From: Chloroflexota bacterium
Lineage (GTDB): Bacteria > Chloroflexota > Anaerolineae > B4-G1 > DUEL01
Direction of reading: 5' to 3'
Length of the DNA stretch: 5,337 nt
NCBI GenBank assembly: GCA_017743275.1
Contig: JAGHZG010000150.1
Span: 1-5,337, forward strand
The notes beneath the pieces were generated by a model. The model was not told the origin of the DNA. It ran no database searches and saw only the letters and a program-made list of their open reading frames with translations. Below are positions 1 to 4,688 of the stretch, piece by piece (the stretch's first letter is position 1; each line of letters starts with the position of its first letter). Both the position numbers and the translations under genes were made by a program.

Positions 1-146
1 GGGGGGCGGCCCGCTTCGCGGCGTTTGAATCCGCCTGGGAGGGCGCGCCCCCGCCCGAGGCGGATGCGGGCGAGTTGAGCGACGAAGCGATCCAGGCCGA
101 AGTGGACGCCGTGCGCGAGGCCCGCCGTGCCCAGAGTCGTGATTGA
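1..146 (+). CDS. C-terminal end of a probable antitoxin (VapB-like), 5' end outside window
   Basis: A reading frame open from the left edge (codons in phase with position 3) runs 47 residues to a TGA at 144-146. No ATG lies in the visible part, so the gene starts upstream. The end is charged and helical, with an acidic LSDEAIQAEVDAV stretch followed by arginine-rich REARRAQSRD. That pattern is common at the C-terminus of small antitoxins that wrap around PIN toxins. The strongest support is context: its last 20 bases overlap the start of a PIN-domain gene, which indicates translational coupling in a toxin-antitoxin operon. The DNA-binding N-terminus that would prove the family is not visible. 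The first 60 bases are about 80% G+C, well above the following PIN gene. It could instead be any small unrelated ORF ending here. Confidence 0.55.
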   Translation, partial: GAARFAAFESAWEGAPPPEADAGELSDEAIQAEVDAVREARRAQSRD

Positions 147-555
147 TACCAGCCTGCTGGTGCGGATGGTTACAGGCACTCCGCTGTCCTCCCCTCTTTA
201 CCGCCTGTGGAGGGAGGGGAGATTGGAACTGATCCTCTCTCCTCCTCTGCTGGAGGAACTGGAAACCGTTTTGAACCGTCCAGCGCTCCAACGGTATCTC
301 CGCCCCGGCATTGCTCAGGTTTTTCTGAACCTTCTCTCCGCTGAAGCAACAATTGTTGTCCCTACCGTTTCTCTTTCCCTGTGTCGCGATCCCAAAGACA
401 ATGTGCTGCTGGAGACAGCGGTCGCCGGTCAGGCGGATTACCTGGTCTCAGCCGACCGGGACCTCACCGATGATCCCCAACTTCGGGAGACAATGCAAAC
501 CCGGTACGGTGTCTGCGTGATGACCGTGGCTGAGTTTGTCCAGGCATTGGGGTGA
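127..555 (+). CDS. PIN-domain toxin, type II toxin-antitoxin system (COG1569/TIGR00305-like)
   Basis: This is a 142-aa protein, the usual length of single-domain PIN ribonucleases. It opens with the beta-strand RVVIDTSLLV, placing the first metal-binding Asp at D7. An acidic helix LLEELETVLNRP holds E43/E44/E46, CRDPKDN carries D88 and D91, and YLVSADRDL carries D110 and D112. These match the acidic residues that coordinate Mg2+ or Mn2+ in PIN nucleases, so the active site looks complete. Family members cleave RNA and are held inactive by a cognate antitoxin. The start is GTG at 127, preceded by GAGG at 117-120 with 6-base spacing, and it lies inside the 3' end of the upstream gene. Positions 181-480 are about 58% G+C by hand count, lower than most of the window, which may reflect horizontal transfer. 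The target RNA cannot be told from sequence. Confidence 0.88.
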   Translation: MPRVVIDTSLLVRMVTGTPLSSPLYRLWREGRLELILSPPLLEELETVLNRPALQRYLRPGIAQVFLNLLSAEATIVVPTVSLSLCRDPKDNVLLETAVAGQADYLVSADRDLTDDPQLRETMQTRYGVCVMTVAEFVQALG

Positions 556-560
556 ATATT

Positions 561-1784
561 CTATTGCCCCATCATCGCCCCAATCCGCTCCAGCGCCCGG
601 GCCAGGGCGTCCACCTCTTCGGCGGTGTTGTACAGGTAGAAACTGGCGCGGACGGTGGCGGTCAGCCCCAGGCGGCGGTGGAGGGGTTGGGCGCAGTGGT
701 GCCCGGCCCGGACGGCGATGCCTTCCATATCCAGCATGTGGGCAACGTCGTGGGGGTGAATCCCCCGGAAGGTGAAGGCGACCACGCCGCCCCGCTGATG
801 GGCCGGCGGGCCGATGATGTTCAGCCCCGGCAGGGCCGATAACCGCTCCATCGCGTAGGCCGTCAACTCCCGCTCGTGGGCCGCGATGGCCTCCATCCCG
901 ATACCGGTCAGATAATCCACCGCCGCTCCCAGACCAATCCCCTCCACGAACGCCGGAGTCCCCGCTTCAAACTTCCAGGGAAGCCGGTTCCAGGTGGCGG
1001 ACTCCCATTCCACCTTCCGGATCATATCCCCGCCGCCCAGGAATGGCGGCATGGCCTCTAACAGCGCCTCCTTCCCGTAGAGGACGCCGATGCCGGTGGG
1101 CCCACACATCTTATGGCCGGAGAAGGCCAGAAAGTCGCAGTCCAGGTCCTGGACGTCCACGGGCATGTGGGGCACCGACTGGGCGGCGTCCACCAGCACC
1201 ACCGCGCCGGCCGCGTGGGCCCTGCAGATGATCTCTTTGACCGGGTTGACCGTCCCCAGCACGTTAGACATCATCGTCACCGCGACCAGTTTGACCCGTT
1301 CGTCCAGCAGGGAGTCCAGCAGGTCCATCCGCAGAAGGCCGTCGTCGGTGATGGGGAGGTAGACCAGTTGGGCGCCCTTTTCCTGCGCCAGTAGTTGCCA
1401 GGGGACCAGGTTGGAGTGGTGCTCCATTTCGGTCAGGAGGATGCGGTCCCCCGAACGGATGTTCATCCGCCCCCAAGCGTAGGCGACCAGGTTGATAGCC
1501 TCGGTGGTGTTGCGAGTGAAAATGATCCCCTCTCGGACCGGGGCGTTAATGAAAGAAGCCACCCGGTCCCGTGCGTTCTCGTAGGCCAGGGTGGCTTCTT
1601 CGCTGAAGGCGTAGATGCCCCGGTGGACGTTGGCATAACACTCCCGGTACACCCGCTCCATTGCCTCCAGGACCGGCAGCGGTTTCTGGGAACTGGCCGC
1701 GCTGTCCAGGAAAACCAGCGGACGGCCGTGGACGGTTCGGGAGAGGGCGGGAAAATCGGCTCGGACCCGTTCTATATCCAGCAT
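561..1784 (-). CDS. sufS: Cysteine desulfurase SufS (NifS/SufS group II)
   Basis: This 407-aa PLP enzyme takes sulfur from L-cysteine, forms a persulfide on its own cysteine and releases alanine, feeding Fe-S cluster assembly in the cytoplasm. Visible active-site elements are H123 in EMEHHSNLVPWQ (stacks on PLP), D199 and Q202 in DAAQSVPH, and the Schiff-base lysine K225 in FSGHKMCGPTG. The persulfide cysteine is C364 in RAGHHCAQPLH, and R379 in VRASFYLYN binds substrate. C364 and H123 have the same numbers as in E. coli SufS, which supports the chosen start. Length is typical of the family. The start is ATG at 1784-1782, preceded on the minus strand by GCGAGGTG. The frame stays open upstream to 1919, but that extension overlaps the promoters. 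No SufE, SufU or SufBCD gene is visible here. The gene diverges from a MIP18-family gene and converges on the PIN gene. Confidence 0.96.
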   Translation of the reverse strand: MLDIERVRADFPALSRTVHGRPLVFLDSAASSQKPLPVLEAMERVYRECYANVHRGIYAFSEEATLAYENARDRVASFINAPVREGIIFTRNTTEAINLVAYAWGRMNIRSGDRILLTEMEHHSNLVPWQLLAQEKGAQLVYLPITDDGLLRMDLLDSLLDERVKLVAVTMMSNVLGTVNPVKEIICRAHAAGAVVLVDAAQSVPHMPVDVQDLDCDFLAFSGHKMCGPTGIGVLYGKEALLEAMPPFLGGGDMIRKVEWESATWNRLPWKFEAGTPAFVEGIGLGAAVDYLTGIGMEAIAAHERELTAYAMERLSALPGLNIIGPPAHQRGGVVAFTFRGIHPHDVAHMLDMEGIAVRAGHHCAQPLHRRLGLTATVRASFYLYNTAEEVDALARALERIGAMMGQ

Positions 1785-1788
1785 GTTG

Positions 1789-1796
1789 CACCTCGC
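1789..1796 (-). promoter_or_regulatory. Ribosome binding site of sufS
   Basis: On the minus strand the sequence GCGAGGTG stands about 4-6 bases before the ATG at 1784. It settles the start in favour of the 407-aa protein over the 45-residue longer open frame. Confidence 0.75.
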
Positions 1797-1815
1797 CAGC
1801 AGTTTGGGTAGAGGT

Positions 1816-1843
1816 AGTATACCATAATCGTTTCCTGTTGCAA
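1816..1843 (-). promoter_or_regulatory. sigma70-type promoter for sufS
   Basis: Read on the minus strand, a -35 box TTGCAA (1843-1838) is followed after 16 bases by a -10 box TATACT (1821-1816). TGG directly before the -10 gives an extended -10. Transcription would begin near 1809, giving a short leader of about 25 bases that contains the sufS ribosome binding site. Box matches are 4/6 and 5/6. No operator was recognised. Confidence 0.65.
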
Positions 1844-1882
1844 CTGTGCCCGCCCGGTTTTTGGCGACACCCCTCTGCTTTT

Positions 1883-1910
1883 TTGACAGCGCGGCGGGTT
1901 GTGGTATAAT
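1883..1910 (+). promoter_or_regulatory. Consensus sigma70 promoter for the MIP18-family gene
   Basis: A perfect -35 TTGACA (1883-1888) and a perfect -10 TATAAT (1905-1910) are separated by 16 bases, with TGG just before the -10 giving an extended -10. Transcription would start near 1917, leaving a leader of about 165 bases before the gene at 2082. The promoter lies back-to-back with the sufS promoter, 39 bases between the two -35 boxes. No Fe-S regulator site such as an IscR box was recognised between them. Confidence 0.8.
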
Positions 1911-1930
1911 GAGAATCATCCTGCTCCTGT

Positions 1931-1951
1931 GACGGCGGCGGAGCCGCCGTC
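1931..1951. repeat. 9-bp GC-rich hairpin in the mRNA leader
   Basis: GACGGCGGC (1931-1939) and GCCGCCGTC (1943-1951) are exact reverse complements around the loop GGA. It begins about 14 bases after the expected transcription start of the rightward promoter. No T-run follows, so it is not a classic terminator. It may stabilise the 5' end or simply be a repeat fragment. Confidence 0.6.
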
Positions 1952-1975
1952 ATATGAGCGAGATATTCCGAATTT

Positions 1976-2060
1976 GTAACCATTCAGGCTTCCTCACCCC
2001 ACCCCGCCGCCTGCGGCGGGCGGCGAAGCCGCTGGGGGAGGGGTGATGCTGAACAGTTAC
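1976..2060. repeat. MITE/REP-like imperfect inverted repeat in the leader
   Basis: The outer arms GTAACCATTCAG (1976-1987) and CTGAACAGTTAC (2049-2060) pair at 10 of 12 positions. Inside them TCACCCC (1994-2000) pairs exactly with GGGGTGA (2040-2046). The core holds two further hairpins: CCCGCCGC/GCGGCGGG (2003-2010 with 2013-2020) and GCGGC/GCCGC with a GAA loop (2020-2032). The CCTCACCCC...GGGGTGA style resembles small dispersed palindromic elements seen in many GC-rich bacterial genomes. It occupies half of the leader between the promoter at 1883-1910 and the ribosome binding site at 2070. Whether it is repeated elsewhere in this genome cannot be seen. Confidence 0.6.
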
Positions 2061-2069
2061 CCGAATTTT

Positions 2070-2075
2070 AAGGAG
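2070..2075 (+). promoter_or_regulatory. Ribosome binding site deciding the MIP18-family start
   Basis: AAGGAG lies 6 bases before the ATG at 2082. The alternative GTG at 2043 would be inside the leader hairpin and has only the repeat's GGGGGAGG near it, so 2082 is the preferred start. Confidence 0.85.
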
Positions 2076-2081
2076 TTTGTC

Positions 2082-2405
2082 ATGAATGAGACCCAGCAAC
2101 CCCTTTCCGAGCAGGAAATTGCCCGCATCCAGGAGGCGCTGCGGGACGTGTACGACCCCGAGATCGGCATCAGCGTGGTGGACCTGGGGCTGGTGCGAAA
2201 GATTGAGGAAGTGGACGGGGAGGTCCAGATTACGATGATCCTCACGGCTCCCTTCTGCCCGCTGGCGGGGATGATCCTGGAGGAAGCCCGGCGGGCCGCC
2301 CAGGCCGTCACCGAGCGACCGGTGAAGGTGGTCAGGGGGATGGAGCGCTGGGACCCCTCTATGATGGCCGGGGACGCCCGCCAGCGCCTGGGCTTCGGGT
2401 TCTGA
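2082..2405 (+). CDS. MIP18/DUF59 family metal-sulfur cluster assembly protein (SufT/PaaD-like)
   Basis: This 107-aa protein has the length and hallmarks of the stand-alone MIP18 (DUF59, COG2151) family. It has an N-terminal helix, then VYDPEIGISVVDLGLVRKIE (residues 23-42) with the DPE and DLGL signatures, then the MILTAPFCPLAGMI segment (52-64). C59 in that segment is the conserved cysteine thought to handle Fe or Fe-S. The C-terminal end, WDPSMMAGDARQRLGF (90-105), is also typical. Family members (SufT, PaaD, eukaryotic CIA2/MIP18) help mature or deliver Fe-S clusters to target enzymes in the cytoplasm. Its position, divergent from sufS with its own strong promoter, supports Fe-S biogenesis. 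It is not linked here to phenylacetate genes, so a PaaD assignment is unsupported. Which apo-proteins it serves is unknown. Confidence 0.9.
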   Translation: MNETQQPLSEQEIARIQEALRDVYDPEIGISVVDLGLVRKIEEVDGEVQITMILTAPFCPLAGMILEEARRAAQAVTERPVKVVRGMERWDPSMMAGDARQRLGFGF

Positions 2406-2451
2406 AGGTAGAAGAGATAAAGGTGCGCCGGATGTGTTCCAAAGTCGTCGG

Positions 2452-2615
2452 GGCCCAGCAGGCCAGGCCGTAAACGGCCTGCCCAAGGCACTGGAAGCGC
2501 CCTGATCTCCCCAGGTGTCTTTTCGGGAACACGGGTAGCCTGAGCGGCGAGGGGCGCTTTAGCGTTGTCTTTGCCTGGGCCGTTTACGGCCAGGCGGAAA
2601 GGCCGACGGCCCAGC
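2452..2615. repeat. 8-base direct repeats bracketing the structured element
   Basis: GGCCCAGC occurs at 2452-2459 and again at 2608-2615, on either side of the inverted repeat at 2466-2591. It could be a target-site duplication. However, the copies sit 6 and 16 bases away from the arms, and an 8-mer this GC-rich could recur by chance. Confidence 0.3.
2466..2591. repeat. ~126-base structured inverted-repeat element
   Basis: The ends GGCCGTAAACG (2466-2476) and CGTTTACGGCC (2581-2591) are exact reverse complements. Moving inward, GCCCAAGGCA (2481-2490) pairs with TGCCTGGGC (2572-2580) with one bulged A, and AAGCGCCC (2495-2502) pairs exactly with GGGCGCTT (2552-2559). The result is a long interrupted stem with a loop of about 50 bases. 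Each end also contains its own near-palindrome around GGCCGTAAACGGCC, for example 2464-2481. It could be a non-autonomous mobile element with terminal inverted repeats, or a structured RNA. No T-run follows it, so a simple terminator is unlikely. Confidence 0.6.
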
Positions 2616-2626
2616 CTGACACAATT

Positions 2627-2647
2627 GGGGCAAACCCGATGTGCCCC
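2627..2647. repeat. Small hairpin upstream of the peroxiredoxin gene
   Basis: GGGGCA (2627-2632) pairs exactly with TGCCCC (2642-2647) around a 9-base loop. It is about 110 bases before the peroxiredoxin start and lacks a T-run. Function unknown. Confidence 0.4.
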
Positions 2648-2744
2648 GTAGCGCGGGCCGCCAGGCCTGTATGCGGGCGAACACCTTGTGCCATATTATC
2701 GGCCAACCGATCAGGGTAGGTGGGTGGTTACTACCAGAACAAAA

Positions 2745-2752
2745 GGGAGGTG
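2745..2752 (+). promoter_or_regulatory. Ribosome binding site of the peroxiredoxin gene
   Basis: GGGAGGTG, close to the full anti-Shine-Dalgarno match, lies 5 bases before the ATG at 2758. It rules out the in-frame GTG at 2641 as the start. Confidence 0.85.
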
Positions 2753-2757
2753 TTCCC

Positions 2758-3225
2758 ATGGACGAAGTGACCCTTGAGGTCGGAGACCCGGCCCCCGATT
2801 TCACCCTGAAAGACCAGAACGACCAGGAAGTCACCCTCAGCGCCCTGCGGGGCAAGAAAGTGGTTCTCTCGTTCCACCCTCTGGCCTGGACTCGGGTCTG
2901 CGCGATCCAGATGCAGGACCTGGAGAAGCACCGTGCCGAAATGGAGCGATGGGGCGCGGTGGCGTTGGGGCTGAGTGTGGACGCAGTCCCCACCAAAAAG
3001 GCCTGGGCGGAATCCCTGGGCATTCAGGAGACCCGCCTGCTGGCAGATTTCTGGCCCCACGGCGGCGTCGCCCGGGCCTACGGTATCTTCCGGGAGAAGA
3101 ATGGCTTCAGCGAGCGGGCCGTCTTCATCGTGGACGCCGAGGGCATCATCCGCTTCAAGAAAATCTACCCGATGCGGGAAGTACCGGACATCGGGGAGAT
3201 TCTCACCGCGCTGGCGGAGGTGTGA
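2758..3225 (+). CDS. Single-cysteine peroxiredoxin, AhpC/TSA family (AhpE-like)
   Basis: This 155-aa thioredoxin-fold peroxidase reduces hydrogen peroxide, organic peroxides or peroxynitrite. The N-terminus shows VGDPAPDFTLKDQN, the usual peroxiredoxin opening. The active-site loop is HPLAWTRVC (residues 40-48), giving the PxxxTxxC motif with P41, T45 and peroxidatic C48. The catalytic arginine is R120 in SERAVFIVD. C48 is the only cysteine in the protein, so no internal resolving cysteine exists and a partner thiol must complete the cycle, as in AhpE-type one-Cys enzymes. Length is normal for the family. The bulky W44 and the arginine R46 in the active-site loop differ from the common F-T-x-V/I-C pattern. 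No signal peptide is visible, so it is cytoplasmic. It is the first gene of a tight three-gene operon, with the next start 1 base after its stop. Confidence 0.93.
   Translation: MDEVTLEVGDPAPDFTLKDQNDQEVTLSALRGKKVVLSFHPLAWTRVCAIQMQDLEKHRAEMERWGAVALGLSVDAVPTKKAWAESLGIQETRLLADFWPHGGVARAYGIFREKNGFSERAVFIVDAEGIIRFKKIYPMREVPDIGEILTALAEV
3216..3220 (+). promoter_or_regulatory. Ribosome binding site of the 81-aa gene, inside the peroxiredoxin gene
   Basis: GGAGG at the end of the peroxiredoxin coding region lies 6 bases before the GTG at 3227. This fixes the start of the small downstream gene and implies translational coupling. Confidence 0.8.
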
Positions 3226-3226
3226 G

Positions 3227-3472
3227 GTGGCCCGATACAGTAAGGAGACCCGACGGTCTCCGGAGCAGGTGCTGGAGCGGGCCCTGACCTTCTTCGGCCC
3301 CGCCGGCATGGGTATGAAAGTGGAGGAGCAGAACGCCTGCTGCCTTCGCCTGGTGGGCGGCGGGGGATATGTCCTGATCCAGGTCGGAGTGGCGGAGTCG
3401 GGCCGGACGTCCGTCATCCTGGAGACGCGCGAGTGGGACTACCAGGCCGTGCAGTTTCTGGAAACTCTGTGA
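3227..3472 (+). CDS. Small conserved-looking protein of unknown function (81 aa)
   Basis: I do not recognise a named family. The GTG start follows the peroxiredoxin stop by one base and has a good ribosome binding site, so it is surely translated with its neighbour. Residues 11-30 form a likely amphipathic helix (SPEQVLERALTFFGPAGMGM). Adjacent cysteines C38 and C39 follow, then a strand, a GGGG turn (44-47) and YVLIQVGV. The sequence ends with VILETREWDYQAVQFLETL, another strand and helix. The alternating helix and beta pattern suggests a compact single alpha/beta domain with no membrane segment or signal. The style resembles short uncharacterised proteins I associate with Anaerolineae, but I cannot verify that here. 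The cysteine pair and its place behind a peroxiredoxin make a redox link possible but unproven. Confidence 0.85.
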   Translation: MARYSKETRRSPEQVLERALTFFGPAGMGMKVEEQNACCLRLVGGGGYVLIQVGVAESGRTSVILETREWDYQAVQFLETL

Positions 3473-3477
3473 TCAGC

Positions 3478-3482
3478 GGAGG
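3478..3482 (+). promoter_or_regulatory. Ribosome binding site deciding the start of the duplicated-repeat gene
   Basis: GGAGG at 3478-3482 overlaps the first candidate GTG (3482), which would leave no spacing. It stands 5 bases before the second GTG (3488), which is therefore the better start. Confidence 0.75.
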
Positions 3483-3487
3483 TGTCT

Positions 3488-3883
3488 GTGGACGAGCGCA
3501 TCGCGGAAGCCATCTGCTGTCACCTGGATTCGGAGGGGATGCTACCCTGCGCGGCGGCCTTCCAGATTGCGGAGGAACTGGGAGTAGAACCACTGGCTGT
3601 GGGCCAAACGGCGGACGAAATGGGGGTCCGGCTGAACCGGTGTCAGTTGGGCCTTTTCGGCTACGGGCCAAAGGCCGAGGGTCGGCACAAGGTGGTCCGG
3701 CCCGCCGAGAAGGTGGAGCCGGGCCTGGCCCAGGCCATTTATGACGGGCTCAGCGAGGGGCGTTTGCCCTGCCGGACGGCCTGGAACATCGCGGAAATGC
3801 TGGATGTTCCCAAAATGGAGGTCTCCGCAGCGGCGGAGGCGCTGGGCATCCGCATCGCCCGCTGCCAGTTGGGGGCGTTTTAG
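3488..3883 (+). CDS. Tandem-duplicated LPC...RCQLG repeat protein, HTH-like, function unknown (131 aa)
   Basis: The protein consists of two copies of one module, about residues 3-58 and 77-131, joined by a basic linker (GRHKVVRPAEK). Over residues 19-57 and 93-131 the copies align without gaps and share 19 of 39 residues. Shared features are LPC, the helix pattern IAExL.V, then V...A...G.R and the ending RCQLG.F. Each copy has two fixed cysteines: C21 and C52 in the first, C95 and C126 in the second. The IAEELGVEPLAVGQTADEMG stretch looks like a helix-turn-helix, so DNA binding is plausible. The paired cysteines could bind a metal or Fe-S cluster or form disulfides. I cannot name the family. 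It is the last gene of the peroxiredoxin operon, 15 bases after the previous stop. A start at 3482 would add two residues. Confidence 0.88.
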   Translation: MDERIAEAICCHLDSEGMLPCAAAFQIAEELGVEPLAVGQTADEMGVRLNRCQLGLFGYGPKAEGRHKVVRPAEKVEPGLAQAIYDGLSEGRLPCRTAWNIAEMLDVPKMEVSAAAEALGIRIARCQLGAF

Positions 3884-3889
3884 GGCGAT

Positions 3890-3936
3890 TCACAGAATCA
3901 GCGAATCAGCGGGACGCTGATTCGCTGATTCTGTGA
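3890..3936. repeat. Perfect 22-bp inverted repeat between convergent genes
   Basis: Positions 3890-3911 and 3915-3936 are exact reverse complements around the loop GGA. It fills most of the 62-base gap between the stop of the duplicated-repeat gene and the stop of the S1 gene. A bidirectional terminator role fits the position, but no T-run follows on either strand. The arms are built from GAATCAG/CACAGAATC units. GATTCTGT is repeated in tandem at 3927-3934 and 3935-3942, and a third partial copy runs into the S1 stop codon. Confidence 0.8.
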
Positions 3937-3945
3937 TTCTGTGAT

Positions 3946-4638
3946 TCACCGGCTGATCTGCTGAAGGGTCCGGCTCAGAATCTCGTCCTGCTCGGCCTGG
4001 TGCCGCCGACGGTTTTTCCTGGTGGCGATCGGGAGCGCTTTCCCCTGTCGCTGGGCCTCTTCCAGTGCCCGGCGGAAGGCCAGTTCTATCGGGCTGGGGA
4101 GGGGCTCTTCTCGCTCCTCGGGGGGCATCTCCGTTTCCGCCAGCGTCAGGTCTATGCGCTTCTTGCGTCGGTCCAATTGCAGGATGCGCACCTCAATTTC
4201 ATCCCCCACGCGGTACATCTCCGGGCGGTTGTATCTCCCCATTTCCCGCATATGCAGGAGACCCGGACGTTCGGCTCCGATGTCCACGAACAGCCCATAT
4301 CGCTCCACCCGGACAATCCGACCGGTGTGAGTCTGGCCCTCGGCCAGCTCCTTCCACTCCACGTCGGGGGGCTTGACCAGCGTCAGGGCGACCCGGCCCT
4401 GGCGGGGGTCCACCTGCGTCACCCAGACGGTGACTTTCTGGCCCTCCCGGACCACGTCGGCGACCCGGCTGACAGGCTTATCGCTCAGTTGGGAAATGTG
4501 GATCAGACCGTCTCGCTCCAGCCCGATGTCTACGAAGGCGCCGTAGAGTTCCACTTTGCGGATCACACCTTCCAGGCGCATTTTGGGACGAAGTTCGGCG
4601 ATAGATGTGGGTCGGATTTCGGTGTTCGTAAGTTCCAT
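3946..4638 (-). CDS. Two-domain S1 RNA-binding protein
   Basis: This 230-aa protein has two S1 (OB-fold) domains. S1-1 spans about residues 18-88, with GVIRKVELYGAFVDIG and GLIHISQLSD. S1-2 spans about 98-168, with GRIVRVERYGLFVDIG and PGLLHMREMG. Both keep the aromatic and G-x-F-V-D-I-G residues that contact single-stranded RNA. Residues 169-230 form a charged, probably helical tail with a basic patch KNRRRHQ (208-214). Ribosomal protein S1 of most bacteria has four to six S1 domains, so this is more likely an accessory RNA-binding or translation factor, or a short S1 homologue. The start is ATG at 4638-4636, with a modest GGGGGAAG upstream on the minus strand. A fully consensus promoter and a 5' leader hairpin precede it, suggesting strong expression. 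It stands alone, convergent with the operon ending at 3883. Confidence 0.9.
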   Translation of the reverse strand: MELTNTEIRPTSIAELRPKMRLEGVIRKVELYGAFVDIGLERDGLIHISQLSDKPVSRVADVVREGQKVTVWVTQVDPRQGRVALTLVKPPDVEWKELAEGQTHTGRIVRVERYGLFVDIGAERPGLLHMREMGRYNRPEMYRVGDEIEVRILQLDRRKKRIDLTLAETEMPPEEREEPLPSPIELAFRRALEEAQRQGKALPIATRKNRRRHQAEQDEILSRTLQQISR

Positions 4639-4661
4639 TCGCTTCCCCCATGCAAGGTATT

Positions 4662-4682
4662 GCCCGGTCTCCTGGACCGGGC
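4662..4682 (-). promoter_or_regulatory. 5'-terminal leader hairpin of the S1 gene mRNA
   Basis: GCCCGGTC (4662-4669) and GACCGGGC (4675-4682) are exact reverse complements around a 5-base loop. The promoter predicts transcription starting at about 4682, so the message would begin with this stem-loop. Such caps are known to slow 5'-end mRNA decay. An autoregulatory binding site for the S1 protein is also possible, but that is inference. Confidence 0.6.
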
Positions 4683-4688
4683 GGGTTT

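Larger units (their letters stand above)
2406..2757. other. 352-base gene-free gap between the MIP18-family gene and the peroxiredoxin gene
   Basis: No convincing coding frame was found on either strand; the open frames here lack a ribosome binding site or run antisense to the flanking genes. The gap holds a large imperfect inverted repeat (2466-2591), a small hairpin (2627-2647) and the peroxiredoxin ribosome binding site. I saw no clear sigma70 promoter; a TATTAT at 2694-2699 lacks a matching -35 box. I could match no known riboswitch or tRNA. Confidence 0.6.

Noticed and set aside
1785..1919. N-terminal extension of SufS to a start at 1919 (452 aa)
   Set aside because: The added 45 residues have no family match, lack a ribosome binding site and overlap both promoters. 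The start at 1784 has a good ribosome binding site and gives catalytic residues numbered as in E. coli SufS.
2043..2081. Longer MIP18-family protein starting at GTG 2043
   Set aside because: That start is part of the leader inverted repeat. ATG 2082 has AAGGAG at ideal spacing and gives the normal family length.
2057..2491. Minus-strand open frames opposite the MIP18-family gene
   Set aside because: They lie antisense to a well-supported gene with promoter and ribosome binding site, and their low-complexity sequence shows no family features.
2694..2699. TATTAT as a -10 box for the peroxiredoxin operon
   Set aside because: No acceptable -35 box lies 15-19 bases upstream and there is no extended -10, so I could not support a promoter. 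The operon's promoter stays unidentified.
2641..2757. Longer peroxiredoxin starting at GTG 2641 (194 aa)
   Set aside because: The extra 39 residues are not peroxiredoxin-like and the start has no ribosome binding site. ATG 2758 has GGGAGGTG in place.
3890..3936. Classic Rho-independent terminator
   Set aside because: The stem is perfect, but neither strand has a T-run after it and the stem is only moderately GC-rich. I keep it as an inverted repeat with possible terminator function.
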